From positions 1-44,245 of the forward strand of contig JAGVQJ010000067.1 in NCBI GenBank assembly GCA_020051775.1: a stretch of 44,245 bases of DNA, read 5' to 3'. The notes under the pieces are model-generated. The model made no database searches. It had not been told where the DNA came from and saw only the letters and a list, made by a program, of their open reading frames with translations. A program made the position numbers and the translations under genes. Origin of the DNA: Calditrichota bacterium. GTDB taxonomy: Bacteria > Electryoneota > B3-LCP. Of this stretch, positions 1-7,373 are shown piece after piece. Each line of letters starts with the position of its first letter. Within the stretch, counting starts at the first letter, position 1.

Positions 1-1
1 C

Positions 2-1300
2 GAAGTAAAGTTGCCTCGCGATAGTTTTCTCACTTGGTTCATGCCTTTGAAGTTTCTGGGCCAGCAAGACGACTCGATCAAAATTGGTGTGCCTAATCAG
101 TTTTTTTACGAATTTCTGGACAGTCATTACCGAGAACAGATCCAATCGGCGTTGCACCAGGTAACTCAGGGCGCATTGCAGTTGAAATATCAGATCTTGG
201 AGAACGGTGAGTATGAACCGACCGCGGTTGAACCTGCGGTAGCGGAACCTTCTGCGAACGAAGGCGGATTCGATAAGCGCACCCAACTGAATCCTCGCTA
301 TACTTTCGAGAATTTCATCGAGGGCGAAGGCAACAAATTCGCCAAGGCGGCTGCGCTGGCGGTGGCGGAAGCTCCGGGGAAGACGCCTTTCAATCCCCTA
401 TTCGTCTATGGCGCCAGCGGGCTGGGGAAAACCCATTTGATTCAGGCCGTGGGCAACTTCTCCCTGGCGCGCAATAATTCTCTGCGGGTGATTTACATCA
501 GCAGTGAAAAGTTCGTCAACGATTTCATCTATTCGATCAAAACGACCAAAACTACCGACTTTTCCAAATTCTATCGCTCGGTGGATCTGCTGCTGTTGGA
601 CGACATCCAATTTCTGGAGGGCAAGGAACGAACTCAAATGGAGTTCTTCCACACCTTCAACACCCTGTATCAGACCGGCAAGCAGATCGTGCTCTCGTCC
701 GATCGGCCTCCTAAGGATCTAGACGACTTCGATACGCGATTGACCAGCCGCATCGGCGGGGGGTTGGTGACCGACATCCAGGCTCCCGATTATGAAACTC
801 GGCTGGCCATCTTGCAGCGCCGCTCGGAAACAGAAGGATTTCCACTGCCGGAGGATGTGGCTCAGTTCTTAGCCGAAATCATCACTGATAATGTCCGCGC
901 GTTGGAGAGCGCTTTGATTCGTCTGATGGCGCACTGTTCCATCATTGGGCAGGATATTTCGGTAAAGTTGGCGCAGAAGATTCTGCATGAGTATATTCCC
1001 CCACCGCGTGCTGCCATCAACCTGAAGACTGTCCATTTAATCGTAGCAGAGCATTATCGGCTGGCGCCGGAAATTTTGCTAACTCGAAATCGCCGCAAGG
1101 AGATCGCCTGGGCGCGGCAAGTTGCCATGTTCCTGTGCCTGGAATTAACCGATGCTTCCCTGCAAGTCGTGGGTGATTATTTTCACCGGGATCATTCCAC
1201 CGTGATTCATGCTCGTGATCTGGTGGCGCAGATGGCGGCCGGGAACGAAGAGATTGCCAGACAAATTAGTAAACTAAGGGCTGAGTTGTCAACCCCTTAA
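2..1300 (+). CDS. dnaA: DnaA, chromosomal replication initiator (5' end cut by window)
   Basis: DnaA binds DnaA boxes at oriC, forms an ATP-bound filament and melts the origin. The reading frame is open from base 2, and the residues at the edge match the middle of domain I (TWFMPLKFL, VPNQFFYEFL), so the true start lies upstream; the TTG at 11 is not a start. Visible in order: the end of domain I, a short variable linker, the AAA+ domain with Walker A (GASGLGKTHL, about residue 136 of the visible chain), Walker B (LLLLDDIQF), sensor I (LSSDRPP), an arginine-finger region (RLTSRIGGGL, where RLxSRFxWGL is usual), and domain IV with the box-recognition signature DHSTVIHARD. It lies directly upstream of a DnaA-box-rich intergenic region and dnaN, the classic origin arrangement. 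Confidence 0.97.
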   Translation, partial: EVKLPRDSFLTWFMPLKFLGQQDDSIKIGVPNQFFYEFLDSHYREQIQSALHQVTQGALQLKYQILENGEYEPTAVEPAVAEPSANEGGFDKRTQLNPRYTFENFIEGEGNKFAKAAALAVAEAPGKTPFNPLFVYGASGLGKTHLIQAVGNFSLARNNSLRVIYISSEKFVNDFIYSIKTTKTTDFSKFYRSVDLLLLDDIQFLEGKERTQMEFFHTFNTLYQTGKQIVLSSDRPPKDLDDFDTRLTSRIGGGLVTDIQAPDYETRLAILQRRSETEGFPLPEDVAQFLAEIITDNVRALESALIRLMAHCSIIGQDISVKLAQKILHEYIPPPRAAINLKTVHLIVAEHYRLAPEILLTRNRRKEIAWARQVAMFLCLELTDASLQVVGDYFHRDHSTVIHARDLVAQMAAGNEEIARQISKLRAELSTP

Positions 1301-1595
1301 TGTGGATAGTTTGTTTATATAGAGATTTCCTGTGGATAACTATTAACTTATCCAGTATCATACAAAATTACTAGAAATTGTGGTATTAACATTACACTTA
1401 TGCACCAAGTTATCCACTCTTGTATTTATGATGTGCACATGGTTACCTCGCATAGAAATATTGAGTTTGGCCACTTTTCAACAATTTCACAGACCCTACG
1501 AGTGTTGCTAAGTTTTCTTTTTTATTAAAATATATAGTCATCATAATTTCCTTGTTTAACCGACCGGCAAAACCGGACCGACACAGGAGCATCGC
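1301..1595. other. oriC: oriC candidate: dnaA-dnaN intergenic region with DnaA boxes and AT-rich DUE
   Basis: DnaA-box matches are at 1331-1339 (TGTGGATAA, perfect on the minus strand), 1301-1309 (TGTGGATAG, 8/9), 1410-1418 (TTATCCACT, 8/9) and 1348-1356 (TTATCCAGT, 7/9). A strongly AT-rich stretch at about 1508-1558, just before dnaN, is a plausible duplex-unwinding element. Location between dnaA and dnaN, box clustering and AT-richness agree with a bacterial origin. The boundaries are inferred. Confidence 0.8.
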
Positions 1596-2723
1596 ATGAA
1601 ATTCAAAGTCTCCCAGGAACCCCTCTTACAAGGTGTTTCCAAAGTATCCGGCGTCGTGCCCTCGCGGACGCCTCTGACGTTCCTCTACAACATCCACGCT
1701 GTGCTCTCGGGCAACGAGCTTAAGCTGACTGCTTCTGATGGCGACGTATTTTTAATCACAACCGTGGCAGTGGAAGGCTTGGAAGATGGTTCGGTTTTGG
1801 TGCCTGCTCGACCTCTGCAAGATCTGTTGCGCGAATTACCCACAACCGAATTGTCCCTGGAAACTTCACCGGAACAACACCTGGTGGTCAACACCTCCAA
1901 AGGGCAGTTTGTTATCCCCGGCGAGGAGCCTTCTAAATTCCCGCCGGCTCCGGCGGAACGACCGCCCCAGCAACTCTCTTTTTCCGCCGATGATCTGAAG
2001 AGTATTTTAGACCAAACTACTTTTGCCGTTTCCCACGATGAGCTGCGTCCGGCATTGACCGGTTTGTTGATGCAATTCCGCAGCGGTGAAATGCGCGCCG
2101 TGGCCACCGATGGTCACAGATTGGTTAAGCTGGTCAAGACCGGTTTCCAGACTAGCGTAACCGCGGAAGCAGAAGTCGAAGTTATCGTTCCGTTGAAGAC
2201 GCTATCGCTGCTAACGCGCCATCTTTCCGGCGACGATGTGGCCAAAGTGGACGTGTATCTGGCTTCCAATCGCGTCGTGTTCGACACCGAGAAGCTCATC
2301 ATCACCAGCAAGGTTGTTGAGGGCCGTTTTCCCGCCTACGACGCCGTTATCCCCAAGGATAATCCGCAGTTGTTGAAGGCAGACGTCGAACGCCTCAGTT
2401 CCGCGGTTAAGCGCGTGTCCATTTTCGCCAATCAGATCAACCGCCTGGTGGTCATGCAGTTGAACCCCGGGAGTATGAAGATTTTGGCCGAAGACCCTGA
2501 TTCCGGCCGTCGCGGCCAGGAAGAGATCGAAGCCACTTTTGATGGGGAACCCTTCGAGATTGGCTATAATGCCGCTTACCTGTTGGAGGCGCTGCGCCAC
2601 GTCCCCTGCCAAGAGATGGAGATGATGTTGGGATCACCCACGGCCGCTGGCATTCTAAAGCCGGCCAAGCCCAGGGAAGGCGAAGACCTCATCATGCTGC
2701 TGATGCCTATTCGGCTGCATTAA
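1596..2723 (+). CDS. dnaN: DNA polymerase III beta subunit (sliding clamp)
   Basis: The beta clamp is a ring dimer that tethers DNA polymerase III and many repair enzymes to DNA. The 375-residue length is normal for the family, and the three-fold repeated clamp domains are recognisable: an N-terminal MKFKVSQEPLLQGV segment, a middle ATDGHRLV motif, and the C-terminal LIMLLMPIRLH that forms part of the protein-binding pocket. The ATG at 1596 has an AGGAG Shine-Dalgarno at 1585-1589. It follows the origin region after dnaA, as in most bacteria, and is followed 17 bp later by a small lipoprotein gene. RecF, often the next gene, is absent here. Confidence 0.97.
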   Translation: MKFKVSQEPLLQGVSKVSGVVPSRTPLTFLYNIHAVLSGNELKLTASDGDVFLITTVAVEGLEDGSVLVPARPLQDLLRELPTTELSLETSPEQHLVVNTSKGQFVIPGEEPSKFPPAPAERPPQQLSFSADDLKSILDQTTFAVSHDELRPALTGLLMQFRSGEMRAVATDGHRLVKLVKTGFQTSVTAEAEVEVIVPLKTLSLLTRHLSGDDVAKVDVYLASNRVVFDTEKLIITSKVVEGRFPAYDAVIPKDNPQLLKADVERLSSAVKRVSIFANQINRLVVMQLNPGSMKILAEDPDSGRRGQEEIEATFDGEPFEIGYNAAYLLEALRHVPCQEMEMMLGSPTAAGILKPAKPREGEDLIMLLMPIRLH

Positions 2724-2740
2724 TAATTACAGAAGCTCCC

Positions 2741-3130
2741 ATGCTGCGAAAAGTAGTGGTCATTATAACCTTGGTTAGCTTTGTTTTCCTGCAGGCCTGC
2801 ACCACCACGCTGTATATGCCTATGGATGAATTCCAACACAAAACCAAGAGCAAAAAACACATTATCTCGGGTGCAGAAACTCTGGATGGCCAAAGGTACA
2901 AGTTCGACATTACGGCTGATAACCATGCCGTGATTCAAGCTGACAGCATCAAAGCGATGCTGGTCGATGGTAGCGTAGTAAACCTCCCCCTCTCCCAAGT
3001 GAAAACCGTGTATATCGAACGATTCAGTCCAGGCAAGACGATCGGTTTGACTTTGGGAATTTTAGGGAGTGTCGCCGTGGTTTTGATCCTGGCGTTTATA
3101 AATTCACCTATAGCCGCTCCCGGATCGTGA
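2741..3130 (+). CDS. Small lipoprotein with C-terminal membrane segment, unknown function
   Basis: I do not recognise the family. The 129-residue protein starts with a lipoprotein signal (MLRKVVVIITLVSFVFLQAC): hydrophobic core, lipobox LQAC, lipidated Cys about residue 20. A short polar domain follows (about 40-105) and then a strongly hydrophobic segment (TIGLTLGILGSVAVVLILAF, about 100-120). The combination of lipid anchor and late hydrophobic helix suggests an envelope protein. It sits between dnaN and dciA with short gaps and may be co-transcribed, but nothing ties it to replication. The predicted start ATG has only a weak ribosome-binding site. Confidence 0.7.
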   Translation: MLRKVVVIITLVSFVFLQACTTTLYMPMDEFQHKTKSKKHIISGAETLDGQRYKFDITADNHAVIQADSIKAMLVDGSVVNLPLSQVKTVYIERFSPGKTIGLTLGILGSVAVVLILAFINSPIAAPGS

Positions 3131-3140
3131 GAAATATCTG

Positions 3141-3560
3141 ATGGGCAAATTATCCGATCACATCTTCGATAACCTGGAGCACGGTCGAGGCAAGCGGCTA
3201 CCGGTCAGGAAGAAGGAGCGAGTCGTAGTTGCATCCGGCGCGGATCGCCACCGGGAAAAGCGGCACCAGCATAAGCCTTTCCCATATTTAACCTTAGCGG
3301 CAGCCTTAAAAAAGGCGCTGGCTACACCGGCGCTTAAAAGACGATTCAGCGTGCTCGACATCGCCGGCGAGTGGGAGAATTTGGTTGGCGAAAGCATGGC
3401 GTTGCACGTCCAGCCCTTCTCACTGGAAAAGGGAGTGCTGGTTTTGCAAACCGACTCGTCTGTGTGGCGTCATCAAGTCAGCTTGCTGCGGCCAGAGATT
3501 CTGAGCAAGCTGCAGGCGCATCTCGGCGTAGAATTGGTCAAGCAGGTGCGGGTAAAATAG
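3141..3560 (+). CDS. dciA: DciA-type helicase loader (DUF721)
   Basis: DciA is the widespread ancestral loader of the replicative helicase DnaB in bacteria that lack phage-derived DnaC or DnaI. The 139-residue protein has a basic N-terminal tail (about 1-50) and a C-terminal DUF721 domain with the usual pattern: GEWENLVGESMALHVQPFSL (W-x-x-L-V-G-E, H, P), then LQTDSSVWRHQVSLL and a final LGVELVKQVRVK strand. Its place in the dnaA-dnaN neighbourhood matches many genomes. The next gene starts 17 bp downstream. Confidence 0.85.
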   Translation: MGKLSDHIFDNLEHGRGKRLPVRKKERVVVASGADRHREKRHQHKPFPYLTLAAALKKALATPALKRRFSVLDIAGEWENLVGESMALHVQPFSLEKGVLVLQTDSSVWRHQVSLLRPEILSKLQAHLGVELVKQVRVK

Positions 3561-3577
3561 CATTAGCGGATGATTCA

Positions 3578-4210
3578 ATGAGTAACTTCATATTAAGAAC
3601 CAATCGAATTTCGCGTGGCGGGCTTCTCCTACTGTGGTTATTCATCTGTCTCGCTACAACGGGGTTCCTCTACGCCCAGGAAAAAGCTATGGACACCATC
3701 GAGACTCAGGGATTAGTCAAGGCGGGCGATAAGTCTTTAACCCTGATGGGACCGCAATTGCAGATCGGCCAGAAATTACCGGAAGCCATCTTAGTGGACA
3801 ATGCGATGAAAGAAGAGATGCTCGCCGAACATTTCGGCAAGGTATTGATCATCGCCACGGTACCTTCACTGGATACGAAAGTATGTGCGACGGAGACGAG
3901 GCGCTTTAATCAGGAAGCTTCCGGCATGGGCCCGGACGTTCAGATCCTGGTTATTTCCAATGACTTGCCGTACGCGCAGAGACGGTACTGTGCGGCGGAA
4001 GGGATTGACCGGGTGAAAACGTTGTCTGATTATCGCGGCCAACAGTTCGGCCGATCGGCTGGGCTTTTCGTAAAAGAAACCTACCTTTTGGTCCGCGCGG
4101 TAATCGTAGCCGACCGCCAGGGAATCGTCCGTTATCTCCAGATTGTACCGGTAGCGGGCCAGGAACCGGATTACGCACCGGTTTTGCAGGCTGCGAGGTC
4201 ACTCCTGTGA
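3578..4210 (+). CDS. tpx: Thiol peroxidase (Tpx), with N-terminal export signal
   Basis: Tpx reduces hydroperoxides using thioredoxin. The peroxidatic cysteine lies in PSLDTKVCATETRRFN (Cys about 103) and the resolving cysteine in DLPYAQRRYCAAEGIDRVKT (Cys about 138), with the 34-35-residue spacing typical of atypical 2-Cys Tpx. Starting at ATG 3578 the protein has a basic N terminus followed by a hydrophobic segment (GGLLLLWLFICLATTGFLYA, about residues 14-33) resembling a signal peptide with cleavage near LYA-QEK. An upstream in-frame start inside dciA would hide that signal and is less likely. Well-studied Tpx proteins are cytoplasmic and about 165-170 residues, so the extra ~40 residues are notable. 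Confidence 0.9.
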   Translation: MSNFILRTNRISRGGLLLLWLFICLATTGFLYAQEKAMDTIETQGLVKAGDKSLTLMGPQLQIGQKLPEAILVDNAMKEEMLAEHFGKVLIIATVPSLDTKVCATETRRFNQEASGMGPDVQILVISNDLPYAQRRYCAAEGIDRVKTLSDYRGQQFGRSAGLFVKETYLLVRAVIVADRQGIVRYLQIVPVAGQEPDYAPVLQAARSLL

Positions 4211-4493
4211 GACTCGAAAAGGCAGGTATTTTTTAACCTCCTGTGGTGGTGGTTGTCTTCAGATATATTTATCGGAAAGTCTAAAAAAACATTTATTTGC
4301 GGGATATTTTTAGACGTGCAAGAGTATAATATTAGATGGCTTCAAGCCAACCTACGATCCTGCATTCCCTAAAACTGAAAATACCCGTAAATTTCTAATG
4401 GATCAAGTCCCACATCTCAGTGGCATAAAGTGTACGTTTGGGCAGATATATTTCGTCACGACTTAGAACCAGTAACTTGAGGTCAATCCATTA

Positions 4494-5387
4494 TTGTCTG
4501 AGCCGGGGAAAGGATACACCTTCGCCATTCTCTCGGCGCTGTTGTCGGGAATCAACTACGTGCTGGGCAAAGCGGTGCTGGCGGACATGTCCCCGACTCA
4601 CCTGGTGGCGTTGATCTTTACGCTGGCGGCGATCATTCAGGGAGGGTGGATGCTGCACACCGGCCAGTGGCGGTCCGTGCGGCATTGTTCGCGCCGCGGG
4701 TGGTGGGCGGTAACATTTTTCAGCGCGCTATCCATTCTGGCACTGTGGTCATTATGGGCCGGCATCAAGTATCTGGACCCTACGGTGGCGTCCTTCATCA
4801 GCCGCTTGCAGACGTTGGTCACCGTTTTCTTGGGAATCTATCTGCTGCGCGAACGCTTTCGGTTCATCGAAGCGGTGGGCGGATTCGTAGTGATCTCCGG
4901 GTTGGTGCTCATCGGATTTTCGCCCGAAGTGAAGCTCTCCCTGTGGTTCTGGGTTATGGTGGGCAGCGCGATCTGCTGGGGCATCACCGAAGTTCTCGCC
5001 AAGATCGCTCTGCGGCACTTGGAGGCCACGCCCTTAAGTTTCGTGCGCACGGTCGTCGTGGCGATCTTCTTCCTGATCTGGGCGGCCTTCGACGGCACAC
5101 CAATGTTTAATTTGGGCAAGCTCTGGTGGGGAGTGGCGGCCATTGCCCTTTTAGGTCCAACTCTGGCGCGCTGGTTTTATCTCTTCGCGTTGCAGCGGCT
5201 GGATGTGTCCAAGGCGGTTTTAGTCAGCCAGGTGCAGCCGCTGTTCGTCTGGCCGCTGGCTTTCGCGTTCATGCACACTATCCCTAGCATTCGTGAATGG
5301 ATAGGCGGGTTTCTGATTCTTTCCGGGTGCGTGGCCATGATCGCCGGAGAGAAGAGGATCAAGAGGTTGCTGGCGAAGGTGGGGTAG
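4494..5387 (+). CDS. EamA/DMT-family transporter
   Basis: A member of the drug/metabolite transporter superfamily, which exports small metabolites across the inner membrane; the substrate cannot be read from sequence. The 297 residues and about ten hydrophobic helices in two repeated halves fit two EamA domains: the first half ends near VISGLVLIGFSP (about residue 143), and the second contains GITEVLAKIALRH and ends in GFLILSGCVAMIAGEK. The start is a TTG at 4494 preceded by TGAGG at about 4478-4482. The gene is separate from tpx, with 283 bp of AT-rich DNA between them. Confidence 0.88.
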   Translation: MSEPGKGYTFAILSALLSGINYVLGKAVLADMSPTHLVALIFTLAAIIQGGWMLHTGQWRSVRHCSRRGWWAVTFFSALSILALWSLWAGIKYLDPTVASFISRLQTLVTVFLGIYLLRERFRFIEAVGGFVVISGLVLIGFSPEVKLSLWFWVMVGSAICWGITEVLAKIALRHLEATPLSFVRTVVVAIFFLIWAAFDGTPMFNLGKLWWGVAAIALLGPTLARWFYLFALQRLDVSKAVLVSQVQPLFVWPLAFAFMHTIPSIREWIGGFLILSGCVAMIAGEKRIKRLLAKVG

Positions 5388-5405
5388 GTTTTTGATCCCC
5401 CCCGC

Positions 5406-5424
5406 CCCCCCTTGATAAGGGGGG
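5406..5424. repeat. G/C-tract palindrome (C6-TT / AA-G6)
   Basis: A perfect inverted repeat, CCCCCCTT and AAGGGGGG around a 3-nt GAT loop, just before the DUF4258 start codon. A degenerate relative (CCCCCCTTGTCGAGGAGGGA) lies near 34766. This resembles the small dispersed intergenic palindromes found in many genomes. Because it abuts the ATG at 5432, it may also hide or replace the ribosome-binding site. Confidence 0.55.
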
Positions 5425-5431
5425 TGACCAC

Positions 5432-5797
5432 ATGGCAGCGAAATCAACAATCTCCAAGGGTAGGATTGACCAAGTGAAATCCGAATATTTGCTAGAAATT
5501 CGAAAGGCAGCAAGCCAGAAAATACTTTTTCTGCCACATGCGATTCACCAAATGTCCAGAGTAGAGAGGATGATTTCCGCACGGGCAGTTGTACAAGTTA
5601 TTCAAAAAGGTGAGATTATTGAGGATTATCCTGACGATCCTAGGGGCCATAGTTGCCTACTGTTGGGAAATGACTTTGAAGGAAGTCCTATTCATATTGT
5701 TTGTGCAGTAAAGGTGAATTACCTCGCTATTATCACAGCATACCGCCCCATTAAAGAAGAATGGTCCGCAGATTACAAAGTGAGGATTTTAAAATGA
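5432..5797 (+). CDS. DUF4258 protein, probable RelE-fold toxin
   Basis: The 121-residue protein carries a DUF4258-like domain from about residue 33 to the end: LPHAIHQMSRVERMISARAV, then EIIEDYPDDPRGHSCLLLG, and IHIVCAVKVNYLAIITAYRP. In that family the H-A-x-x-R/Q-M segment, Y-P-D-D-P and the final strand with TAY(R/E)P are characteristic, and many members are toxins paired with zinc-finger antitoxins. It overlaps the next gene by 4 bp (ATGA), and the partner is a YgiT-type zinc-finger protein, which supports a toxin-antitoxin pair. Toxic activity is inference. Confidence 0.72.
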   Translation: MAAKSTISKGRIDQVKSEYLLEIRKAASQKILFLPHAIHQMSRVERMISARAVVQVIQKGEIIEDYPDDPRGHSCLLLGNDFEGSPIHIVCAVKVNYLAIITAYRPIKEEWSADYKVRILK

Positions 5798-6009
5798 AAT
5801 GCATGTACTGCCAAGGTGAGATGCGTAAAGACACGGCGCCTTTTCATGTGGATAGAAAGGGTTACCACGTCCTCTGGGATAGTGTTCCAGCCTGGGTGTG
5901 CGCTCAGTGTGGCGAAGCATACTTTGAAACAGAAGATGTGGAATCCATCCAGGAAGCACTGAAGGAACTTGATAAGCGAAGTGCGGAATTGTCGGCGCAT
6001 GTAGCATGA
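5794..6009 (+). CDS. YgiT-type zinc-finger antitoxin-like protein
   Basis: A 71-residue protein with two CxxC pairs (Cys3/Cys6 in MKCMYC; Cys36/Cys39 in VPAWVCAQCGEAYF), the zinc-binding module of the MqsA/YgiT N-terminal domain. The DNA-binding HTH of full-length MqsA is missing; instead there is a short C-terminal helix (about 44-65). This short form is commonly encoded directly after DUF4258 genes. The start at 5794 overlaps the upstream stop codon (ATGA), implying translational coupling. The likely role is neutralising the upstream DUF4258 protein. Confidence 0.75.
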   Translation: MKCMYCQGEMRKDTAPFHVDRKGYHVLWDSVPAWVCAQCGEAYFETEDVESIQEALKELDKRSAELSAHVA

Positions 6010-6039
6010 TGTTTTAATCATTATCCGAATTGCGGATGA

Positions 6040-6116
6040 AACGGATTGCGCTGATTACACAGATTTAAACATTGTCGGAAGCACAGGTTCAACGGATTGG
6101 ACTGGTTACGCAGATT
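6040..6116. repeat. Imperfect direct repeat, two ~26-bp copies
   Basis: The copies at 6040-6065 and 6091-6116 match at 22 of 26 positions (AACGGATTG..CTG.TTAC.CAGATT) and are 51 bp apart. Immediately after lies a short near-palindrome, CCGTAGGTTTAACCTGCGG (6145-6163). The function is unknown, and the 6010-6210 interval has no convincing gene. Confidence 0.55.
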
Positions 6117-6210
6117 ATCATCCTTAAGGATGACAATGAAATACCGTAGGTTTAACCTGCGGAAGTGACAGGCCTGACGACCCGCACGACCCTGTGGGGG
6201 CGGATGAACC

Positions 6211-6366
6211 ATGAAAAAGCAAAACAAAACGAAGAAAATAAAAGCAGCCGACAAGATCACCAAAAAGCTCGATTTGAACACACTCCACGGCGCAGGTATG
6301 GATTTGTGGAATGAGGATGCTCAGGAGTATGTTAATCGGTTAAGGAAAGATAGAAAAACCGAATAG
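6211..6366 (+). CDS. Small VapB-like antitoxin candidate (51 aa)
   Basis: An intact short ORF with a very basic N terminus (MKKQNKTKKIKAADKITKKL) and a C-terminal segment GMDLWNEDAQEYVNRLRKDR. The pattern of an acidic stretch followed by YVxxLRxxR resembles the C-terminal toxin-binding tail of VapB-type antitoxins that partner PIN-domain toxins. No PIN gene follows, only a damaged hicB 12 bp downstream, so it would be an orphan antitoxin. Function is inferred from the tail alone. Confidence 0.4.
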   Translation: MKKQNKTKKIKAADKITKKLDLNTLHGAGMDLWNEDAQEYVNRLRKDRKTE

Positions 6367-6378
6367 TCTGGCCCATTG

Positions 6379-6587
6379 ATGAGTAAATACGAAATTATCA
6401 TCTACTGGAGCGAGGACGACCAGGCGTTCATCGCCGAGGTCCCGGAACTGCCCGGCTGCGCGGCAGACGGCGCCACGCACAAGGAGGCGCTGACCATGTG
6501 GAGGTGATTATACAGGAATGGATCGAAACCGCCAAAGAACTGGGGCGGCCGATTCCAGAACCGAAGGGGAGGTTGGTGTTTGCGTAG
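6379..6587 (+). pseudogene. Frameshifted HicB-family antitoxin remnant
   Basis: From the ATG at 6379 the frame encodes a typical HicB N-terminal half (SEDDQAFIAEVPELPGCAAD) and runs into a TGA after EALTMWR. The remaining expected part (VEVIIQEWIETAKELGRPIP and a final PKGRLVFA) continues in another frame and stops with TAG at 6585-6587. A single missing base (or two extra) near 6495 explains this. HicB is a partial-RNase-H-fold antitoxin; no HicA partner is visible. The frameshift may be real decay or a sequencing error. Confidence 0.8.
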
Positions 6588-6649
6588 AATAGAAGCGGCT
6601 TGGCAAGCAAGCCGGGCCATATACCGGGCATATTAAGGAGCGGAAATAA

Positions 6650-6668
6650 ATATCGACAATCTCGATAT
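6650..6668. promoter_or_regulatory. Palindrome upstream of AbiU2-like gene
   Basis: A perfect 7-bp inverted repeat, ATATCGA and TCGATAT with a 5-bp spacer, ends 23 bp before the start codon at 6692. Position and symmetry suit an operator for a small dimeric regulator, but no regulator is known. Confidence 0.35.
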
Positions 6669-6691
6669 ACGGAATTGGATCAAAAGGAATA

Positions 6692-7354
6692 ATGTTACAA
6701 CCAGTTGATAAAGCAGAGGCATTTGAAGACCTTCGAAAGGTAGTAGTCGAGGAGATGATAAAGTTAAAAGACTTCATCATGTTGTATGATCATCTCTACG
6801 AAATAAGACAGCGTGAACCAGGAGTTTTTGATTTTGCTCCAGGCTTCTTTCTTACGCTATCTCAATCATTTTTTAGCTCTGCAATAATCTGGACATGTAA
6901 ATTGATAATTGATAAAAATTCGTACGGAGTATTAACATATTTGGAGTTCGTTACGAATAATAAAGCACTCTTCACGAAGTGTAAAATTGATGCAAGCGCT
7001 CTCGATAACTTAATACTTAAAGATAATACTGAACTTTCTAGAATTGATCCAATACTTCGGAATATCAAGAGGAGAAGAAATAAATACCATGCACATTTTG
7101 ATAAACCTTTTTTGTTGAATAAAGCTCGATTAAACAAGCAATTTAATCTGGATCGCAATAGCTTGTTGGATGCGGTAAAAGTTACTGAAAATATTATTAA
7201 CAATTATTCGAATGCTTACGACCGAATTTCACATATCTTTGATCCACTTAATCAATTGGATGTTGATAGAATTATAGATTTAATTAGGCAAGAAAATAAG
7301 AGAGTCGAAGAAGGAATTCTATTACTTAGAACAAAACATAATGACTCTCCATAA
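6692..7354 (+). CDS. HEPN-domain protein, AbiU2-like
   Basis: A 220-residue, almost wholly helical, AT-rich gene. The key feature is IKRRRNKYHAHFDK (about residues 125-138), with Arg, Asn and His spaced as in HEPN RNases (RN-x-x-x-A-H, RX4-6H). AbiU2-like proteins, an abortive-infection subset of HEPN, share the R(D/N)KYxAH form. The expected action is RNA cleavage during phage infection. The gene stands alone between the hicB remnant and gyrB and has lower GC than either, suggesting acquisition by transfer. An AAAGG ribosome-binding site lies very close to ATG 6692. Assignment to AbiU2 is moderate; HEPN is firmer. Confidence 0.65.
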   Translation: MLQPVDKAEAFEDLRKVVVEEMIKLKDFIMLYDHLYEIRQREPGVFDFAPGFFLTLSQSFFSSAIIWTCKLIIDKNSYGVLTYLEFVTNNKALFTKCKIDASALDNLILKDNTELSRIDPILRNIKRRRNKYHAHFDKPFLLNKARLNKQFNLDRNSLLDAVKVTENIINNYSNAYDRISHIFDPLNQLDVDRIIDLIRQENKRVEEGILLLRTKHNDSP

Positions 7355-7373
7355 TTGTTGATCCGGAACCCAC

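Noticed and set aside
398-652. Antisense and alternative-frame ORFs throughout dnaA, gyrB, gyrA and others
   Set aside because: They overlap strongly conserved genes and have no family-like motifs; they are shadows of the real frames.
3371-3577. An upstream extension of the tpx frame into dciA
   Set aside because: The added residues are the wrong-frame translation of dciA and would bury the signal peptide; ATG 3578 is the natural start.
4321-4466. An open frame through the tpx-EamA gap encoding a protein-like stretch (DGFKPTYDPAFPKTENTRKF) ending at TAG 4464-4466
   Set aside because: Only about 42 codons, no start codon or ribosome-binding site, and overlapping frames also partly open; it may be a gene remnant, but I cannot support it as a gene.
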